From an uncultured Clostridia bacterium (lineage in GTDB: Bacteria > Bacillota > Clostridia > TANB77 > CAG-508): a stretch of DNA of 18,764 nt. The stretch is from the NCBI GenBank assembly GCA_944388645.1, contig CALXJO010000008.1:1-18764 (forward strand). The letters are read 5' to 3'. Below, in pieces: positions 8,781 to 15,682 of the stretch. A model generated the notes under the pieces. That model had not been told where the DNA came from, searched no databases, and worked only from the letters and a program-made list of their open reading frames with translations. The number at the start of each line of letters is the position of its first letter. Within the stretch, counting starts at the first letter, position 1. The translations under genes were made by a program, and so were the position numbers.

Positions 8781-8813
8781 TTCGCCCAAGAGGGACGCCC
8801 CTTTTTGGGCGAA
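8781..8813 (-). promoter_or_regulatory. Stem-loop directly against the murG ribosome binding site
   Basis: Arms TTCGCCCAA and TTGGGCGAA (8781-8789 and 8805-8813) are 9-bp perfect complements; inner AGGG/CCCC-type pairing can extend the stem. On the minus strand the stem ends at 8781 and the AAGGAGG begins at 8780, so no nucleotide separates them. It shares CGCCCAAGAGG with the hairpin at 13070-13093. It could be an attenuator, a processing or stability element, or part of a dispersed repeat. Confidence 0.6.
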
Positions 8814-8845
8814 TTTATAACTAAACATTAAAATATTTTTTAAAC

Positions 8846-8945
8846 GTGTCCCCAAATACATCATTTAGATGTTTCTGAGAAGTGTCCCCAAAAACATCTT
8901 TTAGGTGTTTTCGAGAAGTGTCCCCAAAAACCCCCAAAAACATCT
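8846..8945. repeat. Tandem 36-bp palindromic repeats: two full units plus a partial
   Basis: Units at 8846-8881 and 8882-8917 are each 36 bp, begin GTGTCCCCAAA and end GAGAA. A partial unit follows (GTGTCCCCAAAAA at 8918-8930), and then CCCCAAAAACATCT (8932-8945) repeats the start of the unit again. Each full unit has internal dyad symmetry around ACATC/GATGT-type arms with a 5-nt loop. There are no spacers. The last copy runs into the ftsW stop codon. A near-identical unit (33/36 to the second copy) occurs at 13019-13054. Confidence 0.85.
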
Positions 8946-10110
8946 AAACTTTTGATCCTGCTCTTGATACGTTGAGCAATATTCCAACTGATGCCAGCAA
9001 TATTACTAAAGCGGTTCCACCATAGCTAAAGAATGGTAGTGCCATACCTGTTGTTGGGATTGAAGCTGTTACAACTGCAATGTTTATTATTGCTTGAACT
9101 GCTACAAGTGTTGTAACTCCAACAGCTAGCAAGCTTCCAAACATGTCTGGAGCTTTCATTGCAATTACAATTCCTCTCCATACAAATATTCCAAATAAGG
9201 CAATTATTGCAACACATCCAACAAATCCTAATTCTTCTGCTACTATTGCAAATATAAAGTCATTTTGTGGTTCTGGTATGTATAAATATTTTTGTGTACT
9301 ATTTCCAAGTCCAACTCCAAACAATCCTCCTGAACCTATAGCATATAAGCTTTGTACCATTTGATAACCTGTTCCAGTTGCATCTGACCAAGGGTCAAAA
9401 AATGTAACTATTCTGTCCCATCTAAATGAGCTAGATTCGCTTGTTTGACCTTTTATTAACATTATTACAATTCCTGCAACTCCCACTAGCCCAGCTGTTA
9501 TAAAGTGTAATAGTCTACATCCTGCCATAAGCATCATTACTGCTGTTATTGTGGCAATTACTAAACATACGCTTAAGTGGTTTTGTACTAAATATAATAT
9601 TGCAATAGGTGGAAGTAAAAATGCTAGAGGTTTTACAAAACCTCTCCAAAAGTCTTTTAATTCACTTTTGTGGTCTGATAAATATCCTGCATAAAATATT
9701 ATTAATCCAATTTTTGTGATTTCAGATGGTTGAAATTGACCTAAGCCTGGTATTCCTATCCATCTAGTTGCACCATTTACTTCTCTTCCTAATCCTGGTA
9801 TTAATACTAAAAGTAATACTAAAACTGATACTGCATAAACAAGCCAATAATATTTTTTATAAAATCTATAGTCAATTTTCGAAATAAACAACATTATTCC
9901 TATGCCAATAACTGCAAAAGCAAATTGTCTTACAAAATATGTGTAACTTTTACTTGTTTTTGATAATGCAGAAGGAGCACTTGCAGATAATACCATTATA
10001 ACTCCTAAAGATAATAGGATTAACACTGTTATAAATAATATGTAATCCATTCTATTATCTAGGAATTTCGAAAATCTCTTAACTTTCTTTTTCTGATTGT
10101 TTCTTTGCAT
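8944..10110 (-). CDS. ftsW: FtsW/SpoVE-type SEDS peptidoglycan glycosyltransferase
   Basis: A 388-residue multispanning membrane protein of the SEDS family, which polymerises lipid II together with a partner class B penicillin-binding protein at the septum (FtsW) or in spore cortex synthesis (SpoVE). About ten hydrophobic segments begin at residue 22 after a basic cytosolic tail. Family motifs are GREVNGATRWIGI at 108-120, QPSEITKIG at 127-135, DPWSDATGTGYQMVQS from 239 (Asp243 is the likely essential extracytoplasmic Asp), GVGLGNSTQKYLYIPEPQNDF, and GMALPFFSYGGT near the end. The segment usually reading PDxG is NHLS here (177-180). The position between mraY and murG supports FtsW or SpoVE; sequence alone does not separate them. 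GAAAGGAAG precedes the ATG, 33 bp after mraY. The TAG stop lies inside a dispersed repeat. Confidence 0.93.
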   Translation of the reverse strand: MQRNNQKKKVKRFSKFLDNRMDYILFITVLILLSLGVIMVLSASAPSALSKTSKSYTYFVRQFAFAVIGIGIMLFISKIDYRFYKKYYWLVYAVSVLVLLLVLIPGLGREVNGATRWIGIPGLGQFQPSEITKIGLIIFYAGYLSDHKSELKDFWRGFVKPLAFLLPPIAILYLVQNHLSVCLVIATITAVMMLMAGCRLLHFITAGLVGVAGIVIMLIKGQTSESSSFRWDRIVTFFDPWSDATGTGYQMVQSLYAIGSGGLFGVGLGNSTQKYLYIPEPQNDFIFAIVAEELGFVGCVAIIALFGIFVWRGIVIAMKAPDMFGSLLAVGVTTLVAVQAIINIAVVTASIPTTGMALPFFSYGGTALVILLASVGILLNVSRAGSKV

Positions 10111-10143
10111 TTGTTCTTCCTTTCTATTGCTCAGGCTAAGTAT

Positions 10144-11145
10144 CTATATTGCTATTAATCCTATCATACACGCTATTAAAGTTATGATACTAAATACTGA
10201 AACAATTGCATTTTCATTCCACCCACATAGTTCGAAGTGGTGGTGTAAAGGTGCCATTTTGAATACTCTTTTTCCTGTTCTTTTGTAGTGTGTTACTTGT
10301 ATTATATCTGATAAAGTTTCAAGTACAGGAATTATTGCAATTATTATTAATAATATAGGCATTTTTAAATATATAGCCATTACAGATACAGCTCCTCCTA
10401 ATAAAAGTGATCCTGTATCTCCCATGAAAACTTTTGCTGGATGCAAATTAAATAGTAAAAATGCTAAACAAATTCCAATTAAACTTGCACCAAATACAAC
10501 TATTTCTTTTACATCAAATATAATTCCGATTACAGTTAAACATGCTAGAATAATTGTTGTAACAGAAGTGCTTAGTCCATCAATTCCATCTGTTAAATTA
10601 ATAGCATTTGTTGTTGCAAGCATAACTAATATTGTAAAAGGAATATAAATCCAAATTGGTAATGTTATTGTTGTTTTTGCAAAAGGTATTATTATATCTG
10701 TTCCAATATTCATAACATTTGTTAAATATACAGTAAATATTGTTGCAATAATTAATAACCCTATCATCTTATATTTAGGTTTTAAACCTTCTGTATTATT
10801 TAATACTAATTTCTTAAAGTCATCTATAAATCCTATTAGTCCAAATCCTATTGTAGCTGCAAGTAATGGCAATAAATTTGTTGCAACCATTCTTTCAGAT
10901 TCTACTTCTTCTCTTCCATAGCTGTAGTATAAAATTCCTCCCATAATTAATAGAGCAATTATCATTATAATTCCACCCATTGTTGGTGTTCCTTGTTTTT
11001 TTAAATGTGATTTTGGACCATCGTCTCTTTCATTTTGACCTATTTTTTTCCTTCTTAATATTGGTATAACTATTAGCGATATTACAAAAGCTATAACAAA
11101 TGCTAATCCTAGTATTTTAATTTGGTACGCCATATTTAATCTCAT
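10144..11145 (-). CDS. mraY: MraY, phospho-MurNAc-pentapeptide transferase (lipid I synthase)
   Basis: MraY transfers phospho-MurNAc-pentapeptide from UDP to undecaprenyl phosphate in the cytoplasmic membrane. The 333-residue protein is mostly hydrophobic, consistent with ten helices. Signature segments are RDDGPKSHLKKQGTPTMGG from 40, GFIDDFKK with Asp108/Asp109, NLTDGIDGL at 183-191, HPAKVFMGDTGS and APLHHHFELCGW near the C-terminus. The start is uncertain. AAAGGAAGGA is followed at once by an ATG at 11145 (MRLNMAYQ) and another 12 nt later (MAYQ, 11133). The spacing from AAAGGA slightly favours the first. Its leader carries the long palindrome at 11167-11289. Order murE-mraY-ftsW-murG follows the usual cluster, with murD absent after it. 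Confidence 0.96.
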   Translation of the reverse strand: MRLNMAYQIKILGLAFVIAFVISLIVIPILRRKKIGQNERDDGPKSHLKKQGTPTMGGIIMIIALLIMGGILYYSYGREEVESERMVATNLLPLLAATIGFGLIGFIDDFKKLVLNNTEGLKPKYKMIGLLIIATIFTVYLTNVMNIGTDIIIPFAKTTITLPIWIYIPFTILVMLATTNAINLTDGIDGLSTSVTTIILACLTVIGIIFDVKEIVVFGASLIGICLAFLLFNLHPAKVFMGDTGSLLLGGAVSVMAIYLKMPILLIIIAIIPVLETLSDIIQVTHYKRTGKRVFKMAPLHHHFELCGWNENAIVSVFSIITLIACMIGLIAI

Positions 11146-11166
11146 TCCTTCCTTTGGTACAAATCT

Positions 11167-11289
11167 GGTTGGAAAAGAATTAAATTTTGACTAGGAGAAC
11201 AAGTTTGAAATTTATGAGGCGTACTATTGTACGTTGATTAAATTTCAAATGAAGTTCGACAACGTCAAAATTGTAATTATTTTTCAACC
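11167..11289. repeat. 123-bp imperfect palindrome between murE and mraY (MITE-like)
   Basis: Outer arms of about 24 bp (from GGTTGGAAAAGAATT at 11167 to the complement ending 11289) match imperfectly and include ATTTTGAC/GTCAAAAT. The inner arms TTTGAAATTTA (11204-11214) and TAAATTTCAAA (11239-11249) are perfect, and GAAC/GTTC pairs between the two stems. The tip is GTAC-TATT-GTAC (11221-11232). Transcribed, it would form one long cruciform-like RNA hairpin just upstream of the mraY ribosome site. Its nested layout resembles the element at 1444-1546, although the sequences differ. Confidence 0.65.
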
Positions 11290-11301
11290 TTTCATCCTAA
11301 T

Positions 11302-12774
11302 TTATATTTCTCCTTTTATTATTTGATTTACTATAATTCTCTCGTCAAAAGGATGTTTCACTCCATTTATTTCTTGATATGGTTCGTGCCCTTTTCCTGC
11401 TAGAACTATTATATCTTTTTTACTTGCCATGTTTATTGCGTATTTTATTGCTTCAATTCTATCTACTATTGCAATATATTTTCCTTTTGTCTTTTTTATT
11501 CCTTCTTCTATTTGCTTAACTATTTTTTCTGGGTCTTCAGTTCTTGGATTATCTGAAGTTATTATTGTAAAATCTGCAATTTTTCCAGATATTTCTCCCA
11601 TTATTGGTCTTTTAGTTGTATCTCTATCTCCTCCACAACCAAATACAGAAATTACTCTGCCTCTTGTATAAGATTTTACTGCATTTAATATGTTCTCTAA
11701 GCTTTCTGGAGAATGAGCATAATCTATCATAATAGTAAGTTCTTTATCGTTATTTACAAGTTCAGATCTACCTGGAACACGTACTTCTAGTAATGCTTCT
11801 TTTATATTTTCTGGAGAGCATCCCATTCTTTCTGCAACACAGATAGCAGCCAAACTATTGTAAACACTAAATCTTCCTGGTATTCCTACTTTTACTCTTT
11901 CATTTCTATCTCCTATTTTTACTTTAAAGTCTACATATGAATTTGTTATTGTTATATCTTTTGCAAGTAAATTACAAGTGTTATCAATTCCATAAGTTCT
12001 AATATCACATTCAGGAACTAATTTAGGAACTTTACAAACATGTAAATCATCTACATTTATAAAACCATGTTTACACATTTTAAATAATTTTAATTTTGAG
12101 TTAAAATAATCTTCCATATTTGGGTGTTCTTTTGGGCTAATATGATCTTCTGAAAAGTTTGTAAATACAGCCATATCAAAATGACATCCTGCAACTCTAT
12201 CTAATTTTAAACTTTGTGATGATACCTCCATTACAACAGCCATGCAACCATCATTTACCATTTGTGCAAACATTTGTTGTAATTCTATACTTTCTGGAGT
12301 TGTTCTATCACTATCTAGTAATTTTTTATCTCCACTATAAACAGCAATTGTTCCTATTAATCCAGTTTTTATTCCTTGTTTTTGTAAAATTTCTTTAATC
12401 ATAAATGTTGTAGTAGTTTTTCCTTTTGTACCTGTAACTCCTATTAAAGTAAACTTTCTTGATGGATTATCATAAAAATTACATGCACATATTGCCATTG
12501 CATATCTTGCATTTGGTACAACCAATAATGTTACATCTGCTGGTATTTGTAGTGCTTTTAAGTCTGTTTGTTCATCTACTAATATTACCTTTGCACCTTT
12601 TTCTATTGCGTTTGGTATATATGCTGTTCCATCTGTTGTAAAACCTTTTATTGCAAAAAACATACTTCCTTCTTTAACTTTCCTAGAATCATTTTCTATA
12701 GAAGTTACTTCTCTATCAACTTCTCCTTTTGCTTTTATTCCTTCTAATCCTACTAATATCTCCTTTAAATTCAT
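11302..12774 (-). CDS. murE: MurE, UDP-MurNAc-L-Ala-D-Glu:meso-diaminopimelate ligase
   Basis: MurE adds the third stem-peptide residue in the cytosol, using ATP. The 490-residue protein shows the three Mur-ligase domains. The P-loop is TGTKGKT at 114-120. Others are DRTTPESIELQ, MEVSSQSLKLDRV, FTNFSEDHISPKEHP, the carbamylated-Lys region YFNSKLKLF, IDYAHSPESL, and FGCGGDRDTTKRPIM. DNPR at 408-411, in SDNPRTEDP, is the known meso-DAP specificity motif, so this cell wall is predicted to be meso-DAP type rather than Lys type. The start is preceded by AGGAAGGAAAGG. It opens the mur cluster under a promoter near 12861-12889; murF, which often follows, is not here. Confidence 0.97.
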   Translation of the reverse strand: MNLKEILVGLEGIKAKGEVDREVTSIENDSRKVKEGSMFFAIKGFTTDGTAYIPNAIEKGAKVILVDEQTDLKALQIPADVTLLVVPNARYAMAICACNFYDNPSRKFTLIGVTGTKGKTTTTFMIKEILQKQGIKTGLIGTIAVYSGDKKLLDSDRTTPESIELQQMFAQMVNDGCMAVVMEVSSQSLKLDRVAGCHFDMAVFTNFSEDHISPKEHPNMEDYFNSKLKLFKMCKHGFINVDDLHVCKVPKLVPECDIRTYGIDNTCNLLAKDITITNSYVDFKVKIGDRNERVKVGIPGRFSVYNSLAAICVAERMGCSPENIKEALLEVRVPGRSELVNNDKELTIMIDYAHSPESLENILNAVKSYTRGRVISVFGCGGDRDTTKRPIMGEISGKIADFTIITSDNPRTEDPEKIVKQIEEGIKKTKGKYIAIVDRIEAIKYAINMASKKDIIVLAGKGHEPYQEINGVKHPFDERIIVNQIIKGEI

Positions 12775-12860
12775 TTTTTTATACCTTTCCTTCCTAGGCT
12801 ATTGCCGGTTAATACTTTTGGCATATAGCAATTGCTAATCTTGCCAATTTTACATTTAAT

Positions 12861-12889
12861 ATTATAAACTTAAAAATTTATTTTGTATA
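12861..12889 (-). promoter_or_regulatory. Probable promoter of the murE-mraY-ftsW-murG cluster
   Basis: On the minus strand a perfect -10 TATAAT (12866-12861) lies 17 bp from TATACA (12889-12884), a 4/6 match to the -35 consensus. A perfect TTGACA lies slightly further upstream (12901-12896) but has no -10 at proper spacing. The predicted leader is about 80 nt. Confidence 0.5.
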
Positions 12890-13018
12890 GACCTATGTCA
12901 ATTTTTATTAAATTTTCTACTACTATTTGTATTCTTTTCTTTCCTCTTTTATACTTTAATTTTCCACAGAGCTGTGTGTAAGCGTAAAATTATTATAAAT
13001 ATACATACTTTTTCTAAC

Positions 13019-13067
13019 CTGTCCCCAAAAACATCTTTTGGGTGTTTTTGAGAAGTGTCCCCAAAAA
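13019..13067. repeat. Second copy of the 36-bp palindromic repeat, one full unit plus a 13-bp partial
   Basis: The unit at 13019-13054 differs from the unit at 8882-8917 at 3 of 36 positions by eye. It is followed by the same 13-bp truncated start, GTGTCCCCAAAAA (13055-13067). The internal stem CAAAAACATC/GGTGTTTTTG (one G-T pair) has a 5-nt loop. Next to it is the CCCAAGAGG hairpin, so both loci pair this unit with that hairpin. Confidence 0.85.
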
Positions 13068-13069
13068 CA

Positions 13070-13093
13070 CCCAAGAGGAAAGTTCCTCTTGGG
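13070..13093 (-). terminator. Hairpin after pyrI, probable terminator
   Basis: CCCAAGAGGAA (13070-13080) and TTCCTCTTGGG (13083-13093) are 11-bp perfect complements separated by AG. On the minus strand TGTTTTTG follows, a short T-run. It starts 10 bp after the pyrI TGA. It would end the fprA-pyrB-pyrI unit, but it also belongs to the dispersed repeat described at 8781-8945. Confidence 0.6.
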
Positions 13094-13102
13094 CGAGATT
13101 CT

Positions 13103-13525
13103 TCAATTATCATCATTTACTGTGTCACAATATTTGCATCTATATATTTTTTTATCCTTATCTGTTAAAACAAAAATATTATCTAATTCTTGTTCTGTAG
13201 ATGTTATGCATCTTGGATTTTTACATTTTATTATATTTACTATTTCTTTTGGTAGTTTTACATGGTATTTTTCTATTATTTTGTCATCTTTTATTATATT
13301 AATTGTAATGTTTGGATCTATGTAGCCTAATATGTCTAGGTTTAAATCTATGCTTCTGTTTATTTTTATTATGTCTTTTCTTCCCATTTTGTTACTTCTT
13401 GCATTTGTTATTATTGCTACTGAACAATCTAATTTATCTAGCTCTAATGCTTTATATATTTCCATTCCTTTTTTAGATTGTATGTGGTCTATTACTATTC
13501 CATTTTCTATACTATCTATATTCAT
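13103..13525 (-). CDS. pyrI: PyrI, aspartate carbamoyltransferase regulatory chain
   Basis: PyrI binds nucleotide effectors and, through zinc, joins catalytic PyrB trimers into the allosteric holoenzyme. The 140-residue protein has an N-terminal allosteric domain (VAIITNARSNKMGRKDIIKI, about 36-55) and a C-terminal zinc domain with Cys101, Cys106, Cys130 and Cys133 (CKNPRC and YRCKYC). It is slightly shorter than the E. coli chain but complete. It lies 17 bp after the pyrB stop, with GGAGG upstream of its ATG, so the two subunits are co-transcribed. The downstream hairpin likely ends the unit. Confidence 0.95.
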   Translation of the reverse strand: MNIDSIENGIVIDHIQSKKGMEIYKALELDKLDCSVAIITNARSNKMGRKDIIKINRSIDLNLDILGYIDPNITINIIKDDKIIEKYHVKLPKEIVNIIKCKNPRCITSTEQELDNIFVLTDKDKKIYRCKYCDTVNDDN

Positions 13526-13542
13526 TTTTTACTTTTCCTCCA

Positions 13543-14457
13543 CTATTTTATTTCTAACAATTTTAATATTAGTGCCATTCGTATATATTTGCCATACATT
13601 GCTTGTTTAAAGTAACAAGCTCTAGGGTCATCATCTACTTCTGTTGATATTTCATTTACTCTTGGAAGTGGATGCATTATACATAGATCTTTTTTTGCTT
13701 TTTCTAATTTATTTTTTGTTAAAATATAGTGGTCTTTTAGTCTTAAATATTCTTCTTCATTAAAGAATCTTTCTTTTTGTACTCTTGTCATATAAAGTAT
13801 ATCTAGCTTGTCCATGTATTCTTCAATGTCGTCTGTTTCGATATATTCTATGTTATTTTTTTCTAATACTTCTTCTTTAATATATTCTGGAATTCCTAGT
13901 TCTTTTAGTGATATTAAAACAAATTTTACATTTTTATATCTTGACATAGCGGTTATTAATGAATGGATTGTTCTTCCAAATTTTAAGTCTCCACATAATC
14001 CAATTGTTAGATTATCTAATCTGTTTTTTTCACATGATATTGTTAAAAGGTCTGTTAATGTTTGTGTAGGATGATTGTGTCCTCCGTCTCCTGCATTAAT
14101 TATTGGAACTGTAGATTTTAAAGATGCTACAAGTGGTGCTCCTTCTTTTGGATGCCTCATTGCTATTATGTCGCTATAACATCCCACAACTCTTATAGTG
14201 TCTGATACACTTTCTCCTTTTGAAGTAGAGCTAGATGAACCAGAAGAAAATCCAATTACATTTCCTCCAAGTTCCATCATAGCTGATTCAAAACTAAGCC
14301 TTGTCCTTGTACTTGGTTCAAAAAATAATGTTGCAAGTTTTTTGTGTTTACATTTGTCCCAGTAATTTTCTGGGTGACTCATTATATCTTTTGCTTTAGC
14401 TATTAATTCATCTATTTCTTCTACTGATAAATCTTTTATATCTATTAAATTTTTCAT
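13543..14457 (-). CDS. pyrB: PyrB, aspartate carbamoyltransferase catalytic chain
   Basis: PyrB condenses carbamoyl phosphate with aspartate, the committed step of pyrimidine synthesis. The 304-residue protein carries the carbamoyl-phosphate motif FFEPSTRTRLSFE (Ser49-Thr50-Arg51-Thr52-Arg53) and the mobile-loop Lys80 in KGESVSDTIR. HPTQTLTDL, CGDLKFGRTIHSL and HPLPRVNEI follow, and the family-typical C-terminus RACYFKQAMYGKYIRMALI closes it. The preceding serine run (SSGSSSSTS) is unusual but outside catalytic residues. The start is one nucleotide after the stop of the flavodiiron gene, whose last codons supply the AAAAGGGG ribosome site, so translation is probably coupled. Pairing with pyrI predicts the allosteric holoenzyme type. 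Confidence 0.97.
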   Translation of the reverse strand: MKNLIDIKDLSVEEIDELIAKAKDIMSHPENYWDKCKHKKLATLFFEPSTRTRLSFESAMMELGGNVIGFSSGSSSSTSKGESVSDTIRVVGCYSDIIAMRHPKEGAPLVASLKSTVPIINAGDGGHNHPTQTLTDLLTISCEKNRLDNLTIGLCGDLKFGRTIHSLITAMSRYKNVKFVLISLKELGIPEYIKEEVLEKNNIEYIETDDIEEYMDKLDILYMTRVQKERFFNEEEYLRLKDHYILTKNKLEKAKKDLCIMHPLPRVNEISTEVDDDPRACYFKQAMYGKYIRMALILKLLEIK

Positions 14458-14458
14458 T

Positions 14459-15622
14459 TTATCCCCTTTTACAAATATTTTTTACTAATTCTTCCATTTG
14501 CTTTTCTGTTTCTTCAGTCATTCTTGTTTTTATAGTTACAATTGGTTCTACTATTTCTATATTTTTCATTTCACTAAACAAATCCTTCATTAATTTTCCT
14601 GAAGCTGGTGCCCAAGAACCATTTTGTATAATTGCTACTTTTCTATTTTGATAATTTTTATGTTTTAGGCGTCTTAAGAATTTTTCTGTGTCTGGGAATA
14701 AACTCATATCATATGTTGGAGAAGCTAAAATCATTCTATCATATCTAAATGCATCTTCTAGAACTTCTGCCATATCTTCTCTTGCAAGGTTGCTTACAAC
14801 TACTTTTTCTTCTCCATTTTCTTTTAACATTTGCGCAAGTTTTAATACTGCTTCTTCTGTATTTCCATGAATTGAATTATATGCAATTAGTATTCCACTA
14901 TCTTCTGGCTTATAGCTACTCCATATATCATATTTATTAATATAATATTCTAAATTTTCTTTTAAAATTGGTCCATGTAATGAACATATCATTTTTATAT
15001 CTAAGTTACTTGCTTTTTTTAGTAATGCTTGCACTTGTGCTCCAAATCTTCCTACTATATTAAAGTAATATCTTCTTGCTTCACAATCCCAATCATCTTT
15101 AACATCAAGTGTTCCAAATTTTCCAAATCCATCTGCAGAGAATAATATTTTTTCTGTTTGCTCATATGTTACCATTACTTCTGGCCAATGTACCATTGGT
15201 GCCATAAAGAATTGTAGCTTATGGTCTCCTAAGTCTACTACTTCTCCTTCTTTTATTATAACTAATTTGTCTTTTAAATCTCTATGAATAAATTGAGGAA
15301 TCATATTGCCTGCTACTTGGCTTACAATTATTTTCATGTTTGGATATATATCTATTAATGCTTCAATTCCTCCTGAATGGTCTGGCTCTAAGTGTGATAC
15401 TACTAAATAATCCGGCTCTCTTCCATCTAAATCTTTTTTTACATTTTCAAGCCATTCTTTAACCATTCTTTTGTCTACTGCATCCATAATTACAGTTTTT
15501 TCATCATGAATAATGTATGAATTATAAGATATTCCATTTGGAAGTACATATTGACTTTCAAATAAGTCTAGCGTTTTGTCATCTACACCTACATAGTGCA
15601 CTCTTTCTGTTACTTTTTCCAT
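14459..15622 (-). CDS. fprA: Flavodiiron protein (A-type flavoprotein, FprA family)
   Basis: This cytosolic enzyme reduces O2 to water, and in some members NO to N2O, using a non-heme diiron site plus FMN; it protects anaerobes. The 387-residue protein has an N-terminal metallo-beta-lactamase-like domain with all expected iron ligands: His77, Glu79, Asp81, His82 (HLEPDH), His145, bridging Asp164 and His216. The flavodoxin domain starts near 244 (LIAYNSIHGNTEEAV). There is no C-terminal rubredoxin or flavin-reductase fusion, so it is the short class A form and needs a separate electron donor. AAGGAG precedes the start. It is followed within one nucleotide by pyrB. O2 versus NO preference cannot be read from the sequence. 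Confidence 0.95.
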   Translation of the reverse strand: MEKVTERVHYVGVDDKTLDLFESQYVLPNGISYNSYIIHDEKTVIMDAVDKRMVKEWLENVKKDLDGREPDYLVVSHLEPDHSGGIEALIDIYPNMKIIVSQVAGNMIPQFIHRDLKDKLVIIKEGEVVDLGDHKLQFFMAPMVHWPEVMVTYEQTEKILFSADGFGKFGTLDVKDDWDCEARRYYFNIVGRFGAQVQALLKKASNLDIKMICSLHGPILKENLEYYINKYDIWSSYKPEDSGILIAYNSIHGNTEEAVLKLAQMLKENGEEKVVVSNLAREDMAEVLEDAFRYDRMILASPTYDMSLFPDTEKFLRRLKHKNYQNRKVAIIQNGSWAPASGKLMKDLFSEMKNIEIVEPIVTIKTRMTEETEKQMEELVKNICKRG

Positions 15623-15653
15623 TCTTATCTCTCCTTACTTTTTTTCTTTGCAT

Positions 15654-15682
15654 ATTATCTCACAGTTTTATATTTTTTACAA
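15654..15682 (-). promoter_or_regulatory. Possible promoter for fprA-pyrB-pyrI
   Basis: On the minus strand TTGTAA (15682-15677) and GATAAT (15659-15654) are spaced 17 bp; each matches its consensus at five or fewer positions. The -35 overlaps the stop codon of the MazG-like gene. The flavodiiron gene could also be read from the promoter of that upstream gene. Confidence 0.4.

Larger units (their letters stand above)
12775..13102. other. Gap between pyrI and murE (328 bp): murE leader, repeats, no gene
   Basis: No convincing reading frame is present. From right to left it holds the pyrI terminator-like hairpin (13070-13093), the 36-bp repeat and its partial copy (13019-13067), a short CACAG-AG-CTGTG dyad (12965-12976), an AT-rich stretch with the murE promoter, and the murE leader. 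The leader contains a 12-bp perfect palindrome, TAGCAATTGCTA (12826-12837), flanked by GGCA/TGCC, about 50 bp upstream of the murE start. Confidence 0.7.

Noticed and set aside
8846..8930. Possible CRISPR array: palindromic repeats of 36 bp, a typical CRISPR repeat length
   Set aside because: The units are directly tandem with no spacers, there are at most two full copies, and there is no cas gene in the window.
9026..9217. Minus-strand open frame inside ftsW
   Set aside because: It is a different frame of the same codons, with a Cys/Asn/Ser-rich low-complexity product.
12961..12976. TTTTCCACA resembling a DnaA box, next to a CACAG-CTGTG dyad
   Set aside because: Only one near-match site, no cluster of boxes and no dnaA or dnaN neighbour; not evidence for an origin.
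15623..15676. PyrR-type or UTP-sensitive attenuator ahead of the pyrimidine genes
   Set aside because: The gap ahead of fprA shows no anti-terminator/terminator pair, and the pyrB leader is only one nucleotide long.
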